Shown: positions 11,544-35,609, counted from the stretch's first letter. The stretch: DNA of 64,000 bases from Berghia stephanieae (GCA_034508935.3 CM067442.1:136587024-136651023), one strand, 5' to 3'. Numbers and translations are program-made. The notes: a model not told the origin generated them from the sequence alone.

Positions 11544-12004
11544 CAACTGTAGAAATTCTGATAGTTATAAGAAATGAACTTGTCAATTCGAAACCATTGT
11601 GATACAGAGCCATAAGCTAACACCATCTCACACCAGACAGACTGAATCTGTAACAGTATAGATTGGATTGATTCTTATTATGAATTGTTCATAATTCATA
11701 TTTTAACATCGCTTAACATATTTAAATGGAAAGAGAAACCCATGGTTTGGTTCTCATTAGGCTTGTGAAAAAGTTCTATTTTTCTTCCCTCAAATTCATT
11801 CTCTACTTTGCTATGACAGCATACACAGCACAAGCAGAAAATTCAGAAAAAGTAAAGAGCGGGCACTTGTATCACAAATGATGAGAAGTAAGGGTATGAA
11901 GAAGTGCCAAATGAAAAACAGAGAAAAAAAATATCACGGTGTCAGAGCCAAACGTGGGATCCAACTGACATGGATCCCAAGCTTGGCTATGATACAGCAA
12001 TATT
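11181..12004. other. Intergenic DNA 3' of the SAMD1-like gene
   Basis: Non-coding. Holds the second copy of the ~75 bp duplicated segment and a poly-C run of about 38 bases at 11503-11541. Nothing else recognised. Confidence 0.4.
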
Positions 12005-12010
12005 TTTATT
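12005..12010 (-). terminator. Possible polyadenylation signal of SAMD1-like gene
   Basis: TTTATT on the plus strand is AATAAA on the minus strand, about 205 bases after the stop codon at 12215. Position-based inference only. Confidence 0.35.
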
Positions 12011-12214
12011 CTCTTTTTTCATAGGACACTTCGTCATACCCTATATTTCTCATCGTGCATGCACAACCAACATAGAATCATCCAAACATGGCAGTGTTGG
12101 TAGTTTTTTTTTTATGCTTAATAAAGAATGTAATAAATAAATAGGGTATAGCATAAAATCATGAGTGTTTTTTTGTCTAAAAAATTTCATGGAAAACCTA
12201 TAGAGTATATATAA

Positions 12215-23550
<11,336 letters not shown>

Positions 23551-23559
23551 TTTCCTTTT

Positions 23560-23800
23560 GTCTGTACTTACAGTTGTTTTTTCTAATATAAATAGGGCAC
23601 CATATAATATTTAAGACAAAGAATAAAAGTTATTTCCAAGTGAGCGCGCAGCTTTCACATCATTGAAGCCGTCCTACTTTCAACATTTTCTTTTTTTTCC
23701 CCCAACACGCATGCGTTGCGCCCTCACGCCCTTGTATGGCATCCTGGGTAAGGGGAGGGTTGGATGTGGATGAACGACTCAGAAATCGTGGGGTGAGCAA
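23560..23800 (-). promoter_or_regulatory. Candidate promoter region of SAMD1-like gene
   Basis: Immediately upstream of the start codon, with a locally higher CpG content than the surroundings and an NRF1-like palindrome (ACGCATGCGT near 23705, next to TGCGCC). No TATA box stands out. Inferred from position and composition. Confidence 0.35.
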
Positions 23801-24156
23801 AGGGCGACATGCACTTCTTTGCAGGTCTGGTAACCAAATTTCATACGGGGCTCATTACTGAAATGGAAATCTCAAAAATAAAATATTATGCATTATAAGA
23901 GAGTTAACTAGGCTTTTAAGTGATGTCAGACCTACCCGTCGGCGAAAATATAAATTTTATATTTTTTTTTACTAAAGATAAAAGGAAAAAGTATAAGGGT
24001 GATTCGCTACATAACTCTTTGGAAGGAGTCTTTGAGAGAAATTTATCATGAAATTCCCCCTTTTCTTATCCAAGGAAAAGCTGGAATAAACAAGGCGCAA
24101 CACCGCATTTTTTAACGAAGCAATCCTTACTATGATGTTATATGGTTTAATTTTAA
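23801..24156. other. Upstream intergenic DNA, no gene seen
   Basis: AT-rich; no homology recognised. Confidence 0.35.
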
Positions 24157-24453
24157 TTGAGCTTTTATATAGTGCAATATCCACTCAACATGCTCAAAGC
24201 GCTTTACAAGATGTCCCTGGCCAAGAGCAATACCGTGTAGGACGTGACATGACGCCTGTTAGGCGATACCTATTACATTTTTTTCGGACAGAGACAACGC
24301 TGTAAACGGCCATGTACTCATTTTACACCTGAGTACGGTGAGTGAATGTGAGTAAAGAGTCTTTTCCAAGGACTCAACTATGCGCGAGCGAGGCTCGAAC
24401 CCAGGACCTTCCGATCCGAAAGCGAGTGTCATACCACAAGACCACATAGCCGC
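24157..24453 (-). repeat. SINE1 copy, full length
   Basis: TTGAGCTTTTATATAGTGCA at the left; GAGGCTCGAACCCAGGACCT and the tRNA-like head end ACCACATAGCCGCAC at the right, followed by an (ATA)n tract to 24565. One of the best-preserved copies. Confidence 0.9.
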
Positions 24454-24455
24454 AC

Positions 24456-24486
<31 letters not shown>

Positions 24487-24502
24487 TAATAATAATAATA
24501 TA

Positions 24503-24536
<34 letters not shown>

Positions 24537-24565
24537 TTAATAATAATAATAAAATAATAATAATA

Positions 24566-25062
24566 AAGTGGGATCCTTTTTATATAAATTCTGGTTATAA
24601 ACGCAATCCAGCAATAAGCACGCTAAAAGCTCGAACGTTTTACTAATATAGATGTACTCATTTATAAGCAAAAAGCACGCTCACCCAAATGGACTCTTGT
24701 TATAAACATGCTCATGTTTTGTTTTGTTTTGCTTTGTATTTTTTGTTTGTTTGTTTGTTGTTTTTTTCAACCAAGTTTGTTTGACTTTTGTTTTGTTTTT
24801 TTTTTTTTTGTTTTTTTTTTTTTTTTTTTTTTTTATGTTGTAACAAAAAAAGACCGTTATCAGTAAACGACATTGCTTAGTGAAAATATCGAAATGCTCT
24901 GCGGATATTAACCACACCCATCAACGTGTACATATTTAATTTATGCATGTCTGACCTCCGAACTCACTTATGGTTCTAGTTTAACAAAGTTGTAAAGGGC
25001 AATATTTTAATTCATTTTTTAAATTTTTTTTATTTATTCTATTATTATTATTAATTATTATA

Positions 25063-25106
<44 letters not shown>

Positions 25107-25724
25107 ATTATTATATTATTATTATAGATTTCCAATACAGCAATGAGACTATAAGTATAAGGAATTGGGTACACCCATCTATTCAGTCAGTTATCAAGCA
25201 TGACTCATACCAAGTATATTGATTAACACCTTTGGTATCTGTCCCTTATCAACTTATCAAATTAAATTAATGAAAAGTGTTTGTCAAGACCTTGAATGTT
25301 AATACAGGGTCCATGTGATTGGCAGGTGTCACCCGCTACTTTTCTTCCTTTCTGCAATCTAGACTCTAGGTAATGTTTGTTAAAATCGTAGATTGTAATA
25401 ACCGGAGTGTCTATTCGTCCTTACAGTGCCAGTTAATTAACCGAACCCATCAATATCCCCATTCTCATCTTAGGGTAAACTTACTAACGGTGTATAGTGA
25501 AATTAATTGCTATACAGCCAACTTTTCCAGCTCCCCCTAAAAATGACGGTGTAGCAAGATTTACTGTGTAGGCCAATGGAAATGAGGTAGGCGCAAACAA
25601 AAAAAAAAAAAAAAACAAAAAAAAAAAAGACAATGTTTATGTAATGTAAGCAACCTATTCGCCCTTTACCGCATAACCTAGGTACACGCCTCTTCGTCTT
25701 TTTCGATGTTTCGAATAATTTGAG
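24566..25724. other. Low-complexity and unassigned intergenic DNA
   Basis: Poly-T and (TTG)n-rich stretch at 24715-24835, (ATT)n at 25040-25125, A-rich tract at 25597-25630. No coding signal. Confidence 0.5.
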
Positions 25725-26050
25725 CTTTTTTTTTTAGATTTTATATAGATCTAGCGCAATATCCACTAAGCATGCTCAAAGCGCTTTACAGGGGGTCACT
25801 GGTTAACAGCAACATTTAACATTTAGGACAGGACATGACGTCTATTGGGCGATATTACCCCAAAAAAATTTCGGACAGAGACAACGCTGTTAGCGGCCAG
25901 GTACCTACTCATTTTTACTCACCTGGGTAATGTGAGAGAATGTGAGTAAAGAGCCTTTTCCAAGGACTCAAATATGCGCCGAGTGAGGCTCGAACCCATG
26001 ACCTTCCGCACCAAAAGCGAGTGTCATACCACTAGACCACATAGCCGCAC
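25725..26050 (-). repeat. SINE1 copy, full length
   Basis: Tail with GCGCAATATCCACTAAGCAT and CAAAGCGCTTTACAGGGGGT; head end GACCACATAGCCGCAC. Slightly expanded internal A/T runs. Confidence 0.88.
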
Positions 26051-26093
26051 ATAATATCAAGGCTCATCACAGAACACGAAGGTATAATATAAA

Positions 26094-26096
26094 TAT

Positions 26097-26195
<99 letters not shown>
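26094..26195. repeat. (CA)n(TA)n compound microsatellite
   Basis: About 40 bp of CA repeat continuing into about 55 bp of TA repeat. Confidence 0.95.
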
Positions 26196-26368
26196 TCGTA
26201 ATAGGGGCTTAAGAAACACAATCATTGGGCCTAGGGCCGCGTGTCCATTTGCACGGAAACGACCCATAAATGACTCGACTTTTTGTTGGGCCGGCAAAAT
26301 CTGGTCAGGTCGATTGTTATAGCCGTGTCCACTAAGAGAGAAATGACACAGTCCGTTTGTTGGTTGAC

Positions 26369-26446
<78 letters not shown>

Positions 26447-26520
26447 TTTTGTTGTTGTTGTTGTATGAAGAGGAGGAGAGGAGGAGGAGGGGGGGGGGGG
26501 GGGGGGGAGGAGGAAGCGGA
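26369..26520. repeat. (AGT)n tract followed by G-rich (GGA)n region
   Basis: About 27 uninterrupted AGT triplets from 26369, then GTT repeats, then GGA/poly-G to about 26545. The poly-Val and poly-Ser open frames are artefacts. Confidence 0.93.
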
Positions 26521-26689
26521 GGAGGAGAATGTGGGGAGGGGTGTGTGGAGGAGAATGAAGAGAGAGCGGAATTAAGAGCAGGAGAAGAAGAGATGATAGT
26601 GATAGTAGAAAAAAAAAAAAAGAAAGGCGAAATAGTTTGCTGTTGGGTTTCATTGGCTATATCATCCCACAATGTGGTTTAAAAACCAA

Positions 26690-26845
26690 ATTCAATTCAC
26701 GAACAAAATACATTTATTTGCATCCTAATATTAAGCTGCCCGAAGCTGTGGACTGTAAAAAGGAATAAACAAGAATTAATATTATAAAAGTTTCAAAATA
26801 TCACACAAGGAACGTTTCGGGCTGAAGGCCCCTCTTCATTCAATA
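26690..26845 (-). repeat. Repeat shared in inverse orientation with 20640-20780
   Basis: Minus strand reads CCTTCAGCCCGAAACGTTCC, then TTTTTACAGTCCACAGCTTC. A similar end-like sequence is at 20640. Confidence 0.5.
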
Positions 26846-27497
26846 ACAAAAACAATAAAAGCACAATAAATTACGTCACTTAAAAAACAAAACAAAAAAA
26901 AAAAACAAAAAAAAAAAACAAAAACAAAAAAAAACAAACAGATAGATGGCAAAGAAATCACTTTGCAAACCCTTTCTGAAACTAATATGTAGTAATAGGA
27001 TCTTGAAGTGTAAACAAAAAGAAGCATTCGCTTGGTCACTAAGCATGTGCGGAATAGAGCGGGATATTAATAATATTAAACTGTGCTTAAAATTTGGTAC
27101 GATTAAAAAAAAAAATTAAAATATAAAAATATGAAGAGTAGAATAAAAATGTGTCAAATGTATCAGTTGAAATAATCCAATAAGGATTTTATTAAGTATT
27201 CCAAATTATTTCTATCATCTCTGTCGGCTTTTCTCTCTTCATTTGGCAACCAACTCACACCCCTATTCTAAATTCATTCACACACTCTCTCGCAAAACTT
27301 CATGCGCAACAATCAACAAATCGCACATATAATTATAATAAGCTTGTATCTAAACAATATATACATTTACTAAGTTTTCGTCACCCATCTTCTTTATTTT
27401 GAATGAAAGGAGAATAGCAGTCAGTCGTCGCAAAGGAAACATGACTTCACAAAGTGTATGTAAGCCTAAAGAATAAAAAGGGATTGACGATGAATTC

Positions 27498-27538
<41 letters not shown>

Positions 27539-27863
27539 AGAAAAAAAACCTAAAAAAAGCTGTCACAATGTCAATATTGAATAAATAAAAAATACAGAAA
27601 CCAAATGAAATTTTAAAATGGTAAAAACGTAGTAAACATTGACGCCTGACCAATTTTGAGGTGCTGTGTTCAACTCAGATATTAGTTTTTGTTTTTTTTT
27701 ATTAATGTTTTCCAAAATTTTATAGGGATATTGGTTGGTAACTCGTCCCTACGATCCGACCAAAATAGATTATGAACTATTTCGAGCGTCAACGCGGTAG
27801 TTCGCTATAGATGAGTCGTTCAATAGTTAAGATCGGCGCCTGTGGACATGGGCAATCTCTCGT
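26846..27863. other. Intergenic DNA with poly-A tracts
   Basis: A-rich runs at 26885-26935 and 27503-27540. No coding homology recognised. Confidence 0.4.
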
Positions 27864-28233
27864 CAGGGTTGCCAGATTTATTTTTCAACAAAATGCCAGG
27901 GAAGACTCAAAAAATGCCATAACACTCAAAAAAATGCCAAAGTCTGTTGACTCCCACCCCCACTAAGAAAACTACTCACTTTTGATAGACAATTTACTAT
28001 CATATCCTGGTGGCTTGCTTGTTTTCTTTTCTTTTTTTTTTTTGAATTATACTAAATTTCCTGTTGGGGTAATGAAATAATTAAGAAAAGGTGTCATTTG
28101 AAGTATAATATACAAGAAAAGAAAATGCCAAATGAAAATGCCAAATGCCAAATGATTTTTCTAATGCCAAACGGTTTTCAAAAATGCCAGATTTTTGGAA
28201 TCTGGCATTTAAAATGCCAAACTGGCAACCCTG
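27864..28233. mobile_element. hAT-type MITE with perfect 8-bp target duplication
   Basis: Ends are CAGGGTTGCCAGATTT and, inverted, CAGGGTTGCCAGTTTG. The flanking 8 bp TCTCTCGT is identical at 27856-27863 and 28234-28241. TIR sequence and 8-bp duplication are diagnostic of hAT elements. The interior is rich in AAATGCCA units and encodes nothing recognisable. Confidence 0.88.
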
Positions 28234-28974
28234 TCTCTCGTTCCGAACAACTGCCGGACTTTTGGTCGGTTCGTTTCCAGTTTCCGGTGTACACGAGCCT
28301 TACGGGACCTAAGGTACCTACCAATCGTTGACATAAGAGAAGAAGAGTTGAAATCATCATCATGAATTAGTGATGGGCCTTAATCGACTTTGCTCTTAAT
28401 CGATACCTAAAATAGTTTCTAGTATCTGTCGAATACGGATCTTATTCGATTTTATGTAAAGGAAACAAGAACACTGGCATAAAACTGACGTGACGATAAT
28501 AGTTGCAATTTTATGACCCGTCGTATCAAAACGGTATCATGTCGGGGATTAACTTGAAGCTAAAAAGTCAAATTAAAGTTAAACTGGTCAAAATTATGAT
28601 TTTTGTTGTTGTTGTTGCTATTTAGCATACTAAAATATGATATTCAATCTCCTCAATGGAACGTACATTCTCATCCCAAGTCTGATATTTCTGGCTATGA
28701 ATTCAATTTTGAGCATCCTTATCATCCCGACATAACTTGTTTTGAGACGAGGGGCACATTTAAGTACACGTCGGTATAAAACACATTGCAGTTATAATGG
28801 TTTGGCTACCCCCCCCCCCTTTTTTTTTTTAAATTTATTATCATTATATTGAAAAATTGACCCACCACGCCAGCGCCCTCTCTTGAGATCCATTCCCAAA
28901 ACCTTTGATTTAATTTTGAGATTATAAACTTTGTTTGTTTTACGTGAAAAAAAATTGCTCATAACCATTTTTAT

Positions 28975-29165
28975 ATCCCACCTACAAGAATATATAGGAC
29001 TTCTCACATGGTCAATTTCATTCCCCCGACATTCACCAAAGACCTCGGAAAATTCTCATTTTACCCCAGAACCATCACAGATTGGAACGATTTACCAACG
29101 GGAAGTTACATCTGCACCGCTTTAGATTTATTTACAGAGCTTCTAGATCACTGTTGAACTTTCAA
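28975..29165 (+). mobile_element. Degraded LINE, C-terminal end
   Basis: Translation gives NFIPPTFTKDLGKFSFYPRT then ITDWNDLP, typical of the end of Jockey/CR1-type LINE ORF2 proteins; then ALDLFTELLD and a stop. Only the last ~60 residues survive. Confidence 0.65.
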
Positions 29166-29835
29166 CTTAATGTTATTGTTCATATCAAAATCTTCAGGAG
29201 TGAAGGTGGACATCAAAGGAAGATTCAGATTAAGATTGTTCTCTTATTTTACTTTTTTTTTTTTATTTATTCATTTATTTATTTTATTTTTTTGGAGAAA
29301 CAATAATTTATGGACAGTGTCTGGAGTAAACCTTGAGCGTTCCGATCAAAAAGAATCTCTCGTTTTGAATCTTTAAGATCCAATTTTGATGCATGGAAGT
29401 TCCTTATTGTGTATCCGTCTTTACAAAGTTACTATGATACTTGGAGTTTTCTCTCGGTGTTCTAGTGTCGGTAATTGGAGCTTCTTGGTGCACCCGTGAT
29501 GCAATCTTTTTTTCTTTTTTTTTTCTTTCGGATTTGCAGTTGGTGATGAATCATACTGCCTTGTTGCATCTGTTCGATTTTTAAAAAGTGTGTTTTTATG
29601 TACGAGTCTAAACTGGTTGCCTTTGCACGAAAGACGCACAATCCAAAAAGCCGAAGCCATCTTTAAGGTCGGTCTGGGACTGACAACATTCCAATTGATA
29701 GCATTTTTCCAAATGAAAGAAAACATTGGATCAACTCTAATGTCTTCGTCCTCCAAAGTACGCTTTGATTCAAAACAAAAACGTATAATACCCTTGTGAA
29801 GGATATTATAGTATATTAAGATTGTCCCAACTACC

Positions 29836-29915
29836 GGGAACCTCAATGGTATAATGGTAGCACGTCTTACCGGTAATCAGGAATTTTGAGGTTCGATCCC
29901 CAGTCAAGACAGACT
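29836..29915 (+). repeat. SINE3 tRNA-like head
   Basis: A box-like TGGTATAATGGTAGCACGTC and B box GGTTCGATCCC at tRNA spacing, followed by CAGTCAAGACAGACTAATG. No complementary acceptor stem, so a SINE head rather than a functional tRNA gene. Confidence 0.65.
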
Positions 29916-30323
29916 AATGTTTTGGGGATTTTTTTGGTTGTTGTGTTGTATTTTCTTTCTTGCTGTGTATGGCACCGTTTCATACACACTTGTTCAGACT
30001 TAATGACAAGACAAGAATCCCAAGCTAAGCTGTCATATTCAAAGTTGGTTTTAGTTTTACTAGTGCCGTCCGAGTAAGCTTAGAACAACCGTTCACATGG
30101 CACAGAAGTGGCAAGTCCAAACATGTATATTTTGGAGGCCTGATTTTTTTTCTTTCAAGACTAGAAAGTTACTTAAATTCATAATAGAGACAGGACAAGC
30201 TGCACATGGAATATCGATTAAAGTGTTGGAAAAATATCAAGCATCTCATTAATCTCAAACTTAATGAGTAATTTTGATTTAAGTATCGAATGAGGCCCAC
30301 CACTATCAAAAAAAAGGTCCAGT

Positions 30324-30762
30324 TAGGGCTGCCAGATTGCCAAGTGAGAAGCCAAATTTTTCAAAATTGTCTAAAAGGAGAATCAGGTTTCTATTATGTA
30401 TTGATTTTTGTTTCTTTAAAAATATATTTTATGTTTTAATTTTTTAAATAATTAAAATGTTTGTCATAATCTCTTCGATTTTTTAATAACCTAACTTTAT
30501 TAGTTTTTCAAGGGGATCAAAGTGTATGTAGCAACGTGTATTAATTTTTTGTCATGGTCTCCTTGTTGTAATAGAGATACTCTAAAAACAACGTGAAATA
30601 TTGTCCATTACAACACTGTTAAATCAGTCCATAAAATTGATCGGTTTTCAGACCTGCAAATTTGTGCACGTCGGTATGTAGTATTCGGCTACGTACGATC
30701 CAATTTAGACACGTTTAAAGTCGAAATTGGTGACAAAGGACTATAGCCATCTGGCAGCCCTG
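30324..30762. mobile_element. Second hAT-type MITE
   Basis: TAGGGCTGCCAGATTGCC at the left and, inverted, CAGGGCTGCCAGATGGCT at the right. Flanks share TCCAGT, compatible with a decayed 8-bp duplication. No coding content. Confidence 0.6.
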
Positions 30763-31735
30763 ATCCAGTCATTTAGTATCTCTGACGAGAATCTGAATCC
30801 TCTGGAAGTAAAGGCGATTGTGATTAGGCTAAGTGTGAAATTGTGATTTATTGATAGAAATTAGAGAGGTAATTTACTGTTGTTATTTTCATGCATATAA
30901 AACCGACCATATTTTCTGTTCTGTCGTCCATTACTCTATAAATTACAATTGCTGTGAATTGAACTGTCGCGCTGTCACTGTCACTGTCACCGAGTCACAC
31001 TCACACTTCCACCAAGTTGTCACCACATCACTTCTTCATCTCTTCCTAAACTAAATGTCACCACACCCCTACTGTTCCTGTAATAATGTAGAGATCAGTC
31101 TAGGTACAAGCATAAAAATTGCATACTTGACTGTAATTTTTTTTAAAGCAGAGCAGCCATTTGTCTATGAATTTGGCTAGGTTGCCCTGAATCATATGCC
31201 ACCTTCACCCTAGACTAAATCCTGACTCTCTTCTGTGCCACTTAGGATAGGCTTAGGGTTTATGGTAGCGAAACATTGACATCACATAAGTGCTCCCTTG
31301 CTGGCAAGCAATATAGTATGATGATAATAACAGAACTGTAACAGTAACAAACGTGATTTTGACTTCACGATGTCTATGCCTATGACTATGATGAGTATGA
31401 TGTATTATCATTATATTGTCGTAAACACTTTGGGGTTGGGGTGGGGGGGGGGGGGTGGTGTGGGCAGTGATCAGAAGTGGAACCAAAGTCACTGGGTGGA
31501 ACTAATAAAGAAATTGAACAGTTCAGAAGAAAGTCTGTTTTTCCTATACACACTGATCACTGACTCAGCTAACTCATATTCCTAATTCCTGCCATGGACT
31601 GTAGGAGGAATGTTGCCTGTCTAACAATATCAGAATATGCAATTTAAAAAAAATTCACCTGATTTTGTTAGGACATCGTGTTATGCTAAAAAAAGCATTT
31701 TCTTTAAACCACAATTACTTTGACAGCCTTTAAAG
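30763..31735. other. Intergenic DNA, no gene seen
   Basis: AT-rich with a G-run at 31440-31455. No recognised homology. Confidence 0.35.
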
Positions 31736-32475
31736 TCCTGAAGAAAATTTGGAAGTCAAAAGACGTTGGGGTCTCAGTCTCAACAAAACTATGAATTTTT
31801 TATACTATTGTAAAGTCTGTATTTCTGTATGGATCAGAAACATGGAGGACAACCAAAGGCATCACCAACAAGTCACAGACTTTTATAAACACATGTTGAA
31901 GGATGATTTTGGGCATCAGGTGGACGGATAAAGTTAGAAATGAAAATCTTTGTTAAGCTGCCAACCAACAATCTGTGTGGGGATGGATAGGCCATGCACT
32001 TTCAACCAACAATCTGTGTGGGGATGGATAGGCCATGCACTTAGAGAAAACCTGCCTGGAACTTCACAAGACAGTCATGGACATGGAATCCCCTAGGAGA
32101 AAGAAGACCAGGGAGGCCAAGAAATAGTTGGCGAAGAGTTACAGGAAAATCCTTTGAATGTCATATCTGGAACACAAAACTAATAAGGAGGTTCTTGAAG
32201 ATGTGGAAAAGCTAGAAGGAAGACAGGACGGAAATTTGCATTGTTTGGACATCTGATCAGACATGACAGCTTGTGCAAGACAGTCATGCAAGGTTAAAGA
32301 AGAAGAGGAAGACAAGGGAAAATGTGGCTGGATAACATCAAAGAATGAAAAGGATTGGCACTGTATGAGCTGACAATGAAAGCCAATGACTGGGATGTGT
32401 GGCACTGTGGTGTGAAGGCTACATCCGCAAGTCCCCCTGACGACCATCCGCTCATGGGAATGAGTGAGTGAGTGA
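31736..32475 (+). mobile_element. Degraded LINE reverse transcriptase C-terminal remnants
   Basis: Interrupted frames show connection/C-terminal motifs of a non-LTR RT (GSETWRTTK, TDKVRNENL near 31840-31950; LFGHLIRHDS, LCKTVMQG, LDNIKE near 32235-32350; PPDDHPLMGMSE near the end). A ~42 bp tandem duplication is present at 31958-32041. Many disruptions; old copy. Confidence 0.7.
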
Positions 32476-32519
32476 AGCCAACAACATGCAAGAGTCTGGT
32501 ACGTTCAGTGCGAGAATTG

Positions 32520-33300
32520 CAGCATCAGCATGGGATCTGCAGTGATGCCAAAACTCCGGTTTCACCGGAAAAACAATCCAGTCTGGAGCAAAAAATTCTG
32601 GGTTACGGGCAACTTCCGTCGAATTCCGGTGATGTTTATTTGTTCCAAGGAAACTCCCGCCCCCCCCCCCCCCCCGTCCCATCCAGTCACTACTAATACA
32701 ATCAGCACCACAACATCATCTTCATTACCACAACAACTACAACCACCACCACCACATCATCAATACCACTACAGCAGCAACCGTCACCACCACATCATCA
32801 TCACTATCACTACTACTACAACCACAACCATCACTACCACTACTTTACAACCACCACCACCACACTATCATCACTACCACTACTATTACAACCACCACCA
32901 CATCATCACTACCACTACTACTACAACCACCACCACCACCACATCATCATCACTACCACTCCTACAACAACCACCACCACATCGTCATTATCACCACTGC
33001 TACTACTACAACTACAACCACCATCATCACCACACCATCATCACTACTACTACAACCATCACTACTACTGCTACAATCACATCACCATCCCGACCACCAT
33101 TACTGCATAATCACCACATCACCATCCCCACCACCACTACTGCAACAACCACCACATCATCATCAATGCCACGACAACTACAACCATTATTACTTCATCA
33201 TCTCTACCACCACCATCACATCACCATCCCTGCAACTACTATTACAAACACCACAACGCCACCCCTACCACCACCAATACTACTGCAACCAGTGTTGCAA
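32520..33300 (+). repeat. Compound triplet-repeat element, first half
   Basis: Begins with a non-repetitive lead (GGTTACGGGCAACTTCCGTC) that recurs inverted at 63780-63850, followed by a poly-C run and ~600 bp of mixed CAC/ATC/ACT/ACA triplets. The His/Thr-rich open frame over it is an artefact. It ends at a family R-like tail (GTGTTGCAAGCGCTGTAAAA, near 33290). Confidence 0.7.
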
Positions 33301-33319
33301 GCGCTGTAAAAACCCTTTA

Positions 33320-33395
33320 AACAAATTTAGCTCAAATCCCTCCTCTCTCCTCTCTCTCCCCTCTCCCTCTCTCACCCTCTCTCTCTCCTCTCTCT

Positions 33396-33482
<87 letters not shown>

Positions 33483-33662
33483 GTCACACAAACAGACGCA
33501 CACATACACAAATCAATAAATTGCGCTCACTGGGTTGATATTTATGTTCACCTTCCTGCACTTGCCAATAATAGCTAATAACAAATACTTTAACCTCAAA
33601 CTTTAGCCTCGTTAGTTTATTAAAGTTCATGTTGCTCTACTTATCACTTGATGCACTTTTAG

Positions 33663-33752
<90 letters not shown>

Positions 33753-33760
33753 CACACACA
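33320..33760. repeat. (CT)n microsatellites
   Basis: Two long CT tracts (33340-33480 and 33666-33750) separated by ~180 bp of unique DNA; they interrupt the triplet-repeat element. Confidence 0.9.
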
Positions 33761-34073
33761 CACACACTACAACCACCACCACCGCATCTTCATCACGACC
33801 ACTACTACTACAATCACCACCACATCATCACTGCCACTACTACTTCAACCAACACTGTCACATCATTATCACTACTACTACAACAACCACCACATCATCA
33901 TCACTACCACTACTACTACAACCACCACCACCACATCGTCATTACTACTACAACCACTACCACTACATCATCACTACTACTACAACCACCCACACCACAT
34001 CATCACTACTACTACAACCACTGCCACTACTACAACCACAGTCACCACCACCACCACCACCACATCATCATCA

Positions 34074-34107
<34 letters not shown>

Positions 34108-34157
34108 AACAGCCATTATGACATCATCATCATCACTACTACTACTATTACTACTAT

Positions 34158-34229
<72 letters not shown>

Positions 34230-34460
34230 AACCACCAACACAACATCATCCTCACTACCATCATTATGTTTTGGAGCTTTTCTTCACTTGAAATAAAGAA
34301 ACTTTGGGGTTGTATTTGACAATGTGTTCATATATCAGAAAATATTTGTAATCAGTTATCTATTTAGATCTATACAATTTGTAAACACAATACCAAATAT
34401 CATCCCAATTCCCTTTTTGTGTGTGCGGAAATTCCTCCGAGTGGTGTCTGAAATTCCTGT
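33761..34460 (+). repeat. Compound triplet-repeat element, second half and tail
   Basis: Mixed ACC/ATC/ACT triplets to 34240, including ~70 bp of pure ACT, then a unique tail beginning TTTTGGAGCTTTTCTTCACT. The same tail, inverted, borders the array at 61890-62080. Confidence 0.75.
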
Positions 34461-34469
34461 GAGTCGAAT

Positions 34470-34925
34470 TGAAAATTGGCTCTCTGGATCTGTATCTGGC
34501 AAAGGACAAGCACCAACCAGATATGTTGCAAAGAAGAGCAGCTCAATTCGTGATGGACTACCGACAAACTAGCAGTGTTACAAAGATGCTGAACCAACTG
34601 GGATGGAGCGAGCTTTTCAGACAAAGAAGAGAAGTGACTTATCCTGCTATTTAAGATTGTCAAGGTCCTGGTCACGATGGAATTTGAATGACTTACTGTA
34701 AACACAAGTCACACATGGAAAACTAACTGTTGCAACTTCAAGATTATACCAGCAACAATAAACCAGTACAAGCCTTCATTCCTAGTTCTTGCATTTAAGG
34801 ACTGGAGTCAGCTGGATGACAGTGCGGTAACATGTAAAACTGTGGATGCCTTTGTCTCACATGTATGCAAGGACTATCCATATGCAGGCTCTTGTGCCCT
34901 CCATCTCCTGCGTATGATACTCAAA
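34470..34925 (+). mobile_element. Degraded LINE, reverse transcriptase C-terminal remnant
   Basis: Frames read DMLQRRAAQFVMDYRQTSSV, MLNQLGWSEL, then CNFKIIPATINQYKPSF and WSQLDD, the usual order at the end of Jockey/CR1-type LINE RTs. Broken by several indels. Confidence 0.68.
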
Positions 34926-35078
34926 TAGGTTTACACAATTCTTCTCAGATACAGGTAATAGATAAATATCAATAATTCAGTGAGCCAAGCTTGTTGCCTA
35001 TTCAGTCACAGATTGAGTGGAACAAAGTCTTCATATTGATTGAATTGTCACATGTTGGTCTCATGTTTTTCAGGTGGG

Positions 35079-35554
35079 ATGGCAGACGTTAACAAACTTG
35101 TATTTTCAATTCTGAAGTTTCTAGAAGATCAAAAGCGATCTGGACAATTGGATGATGAGGCAGCAGAAAGTTTAGAGGGTAATTCATATCTTTCTCTTTT
35201 TGAAATATAATTCATTTATTTAGTTAGTATTGACTTGTTTATAAATATGATATGTTTTCTATGATATTTACTTGTGAAAAATAGAATTCTTGAATTTCAG
35301 TTGTCATTTTGATTCGCAATAGCAAATTGCATTTTCAAAAGTGAAAAGTTTAGTTAAACTTACCACTTGTTCCTTGTGTGTGGCAGGTCTATTCCAAAAT
35401 GTATGAGACAAACATAAGTCATTGAATAATTGAGGTGAAAAAAAATTTAGGTCCTAGGATAAATGATAAGGAGATATTTGCTCGTAAACTGCGTTATAAA
35501 TCATCATAACATAATAAAATATTTGTTATATAGTATATAACTATTTCTCTCTCT

Positions 35555-35609
<55 letters not shown>

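Larger units (their letters stand above)
28368..30305. mobile_element. Possible TIR element enclosing LINE and SINE fragments
   Basis: TAGTGATGGGCCTTAATCGA at the left and the inverse TAGTGGTGGGCCTCATTCGA at the right match in 17 of 20 positions. The target duplication is not clear. The interior holds a LINE C-terminal fragment (28975-29160) and a SINE3 head (29836-29915). No transposase seen. Confidence 0.45.

Noticed and set aside
26067-26682. Poly-Tyr, poly-Thr, poly-Val and poly-Ser frames
   Set aside because: Arise from the (AGT)n, (GGA)n and (TA)n tracts.
29836-29915. Functional tRNA gene
   Set aside because: A and B boxes are present but no acceptor-stem pairing or terminator at the right place; a SINE head fits better.
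32530-34291. His/Thr/Pro-rich open frames of 259 and 220 codons
   Set aside because: Translation of compound triplet repeats; no homology outside the repeat.
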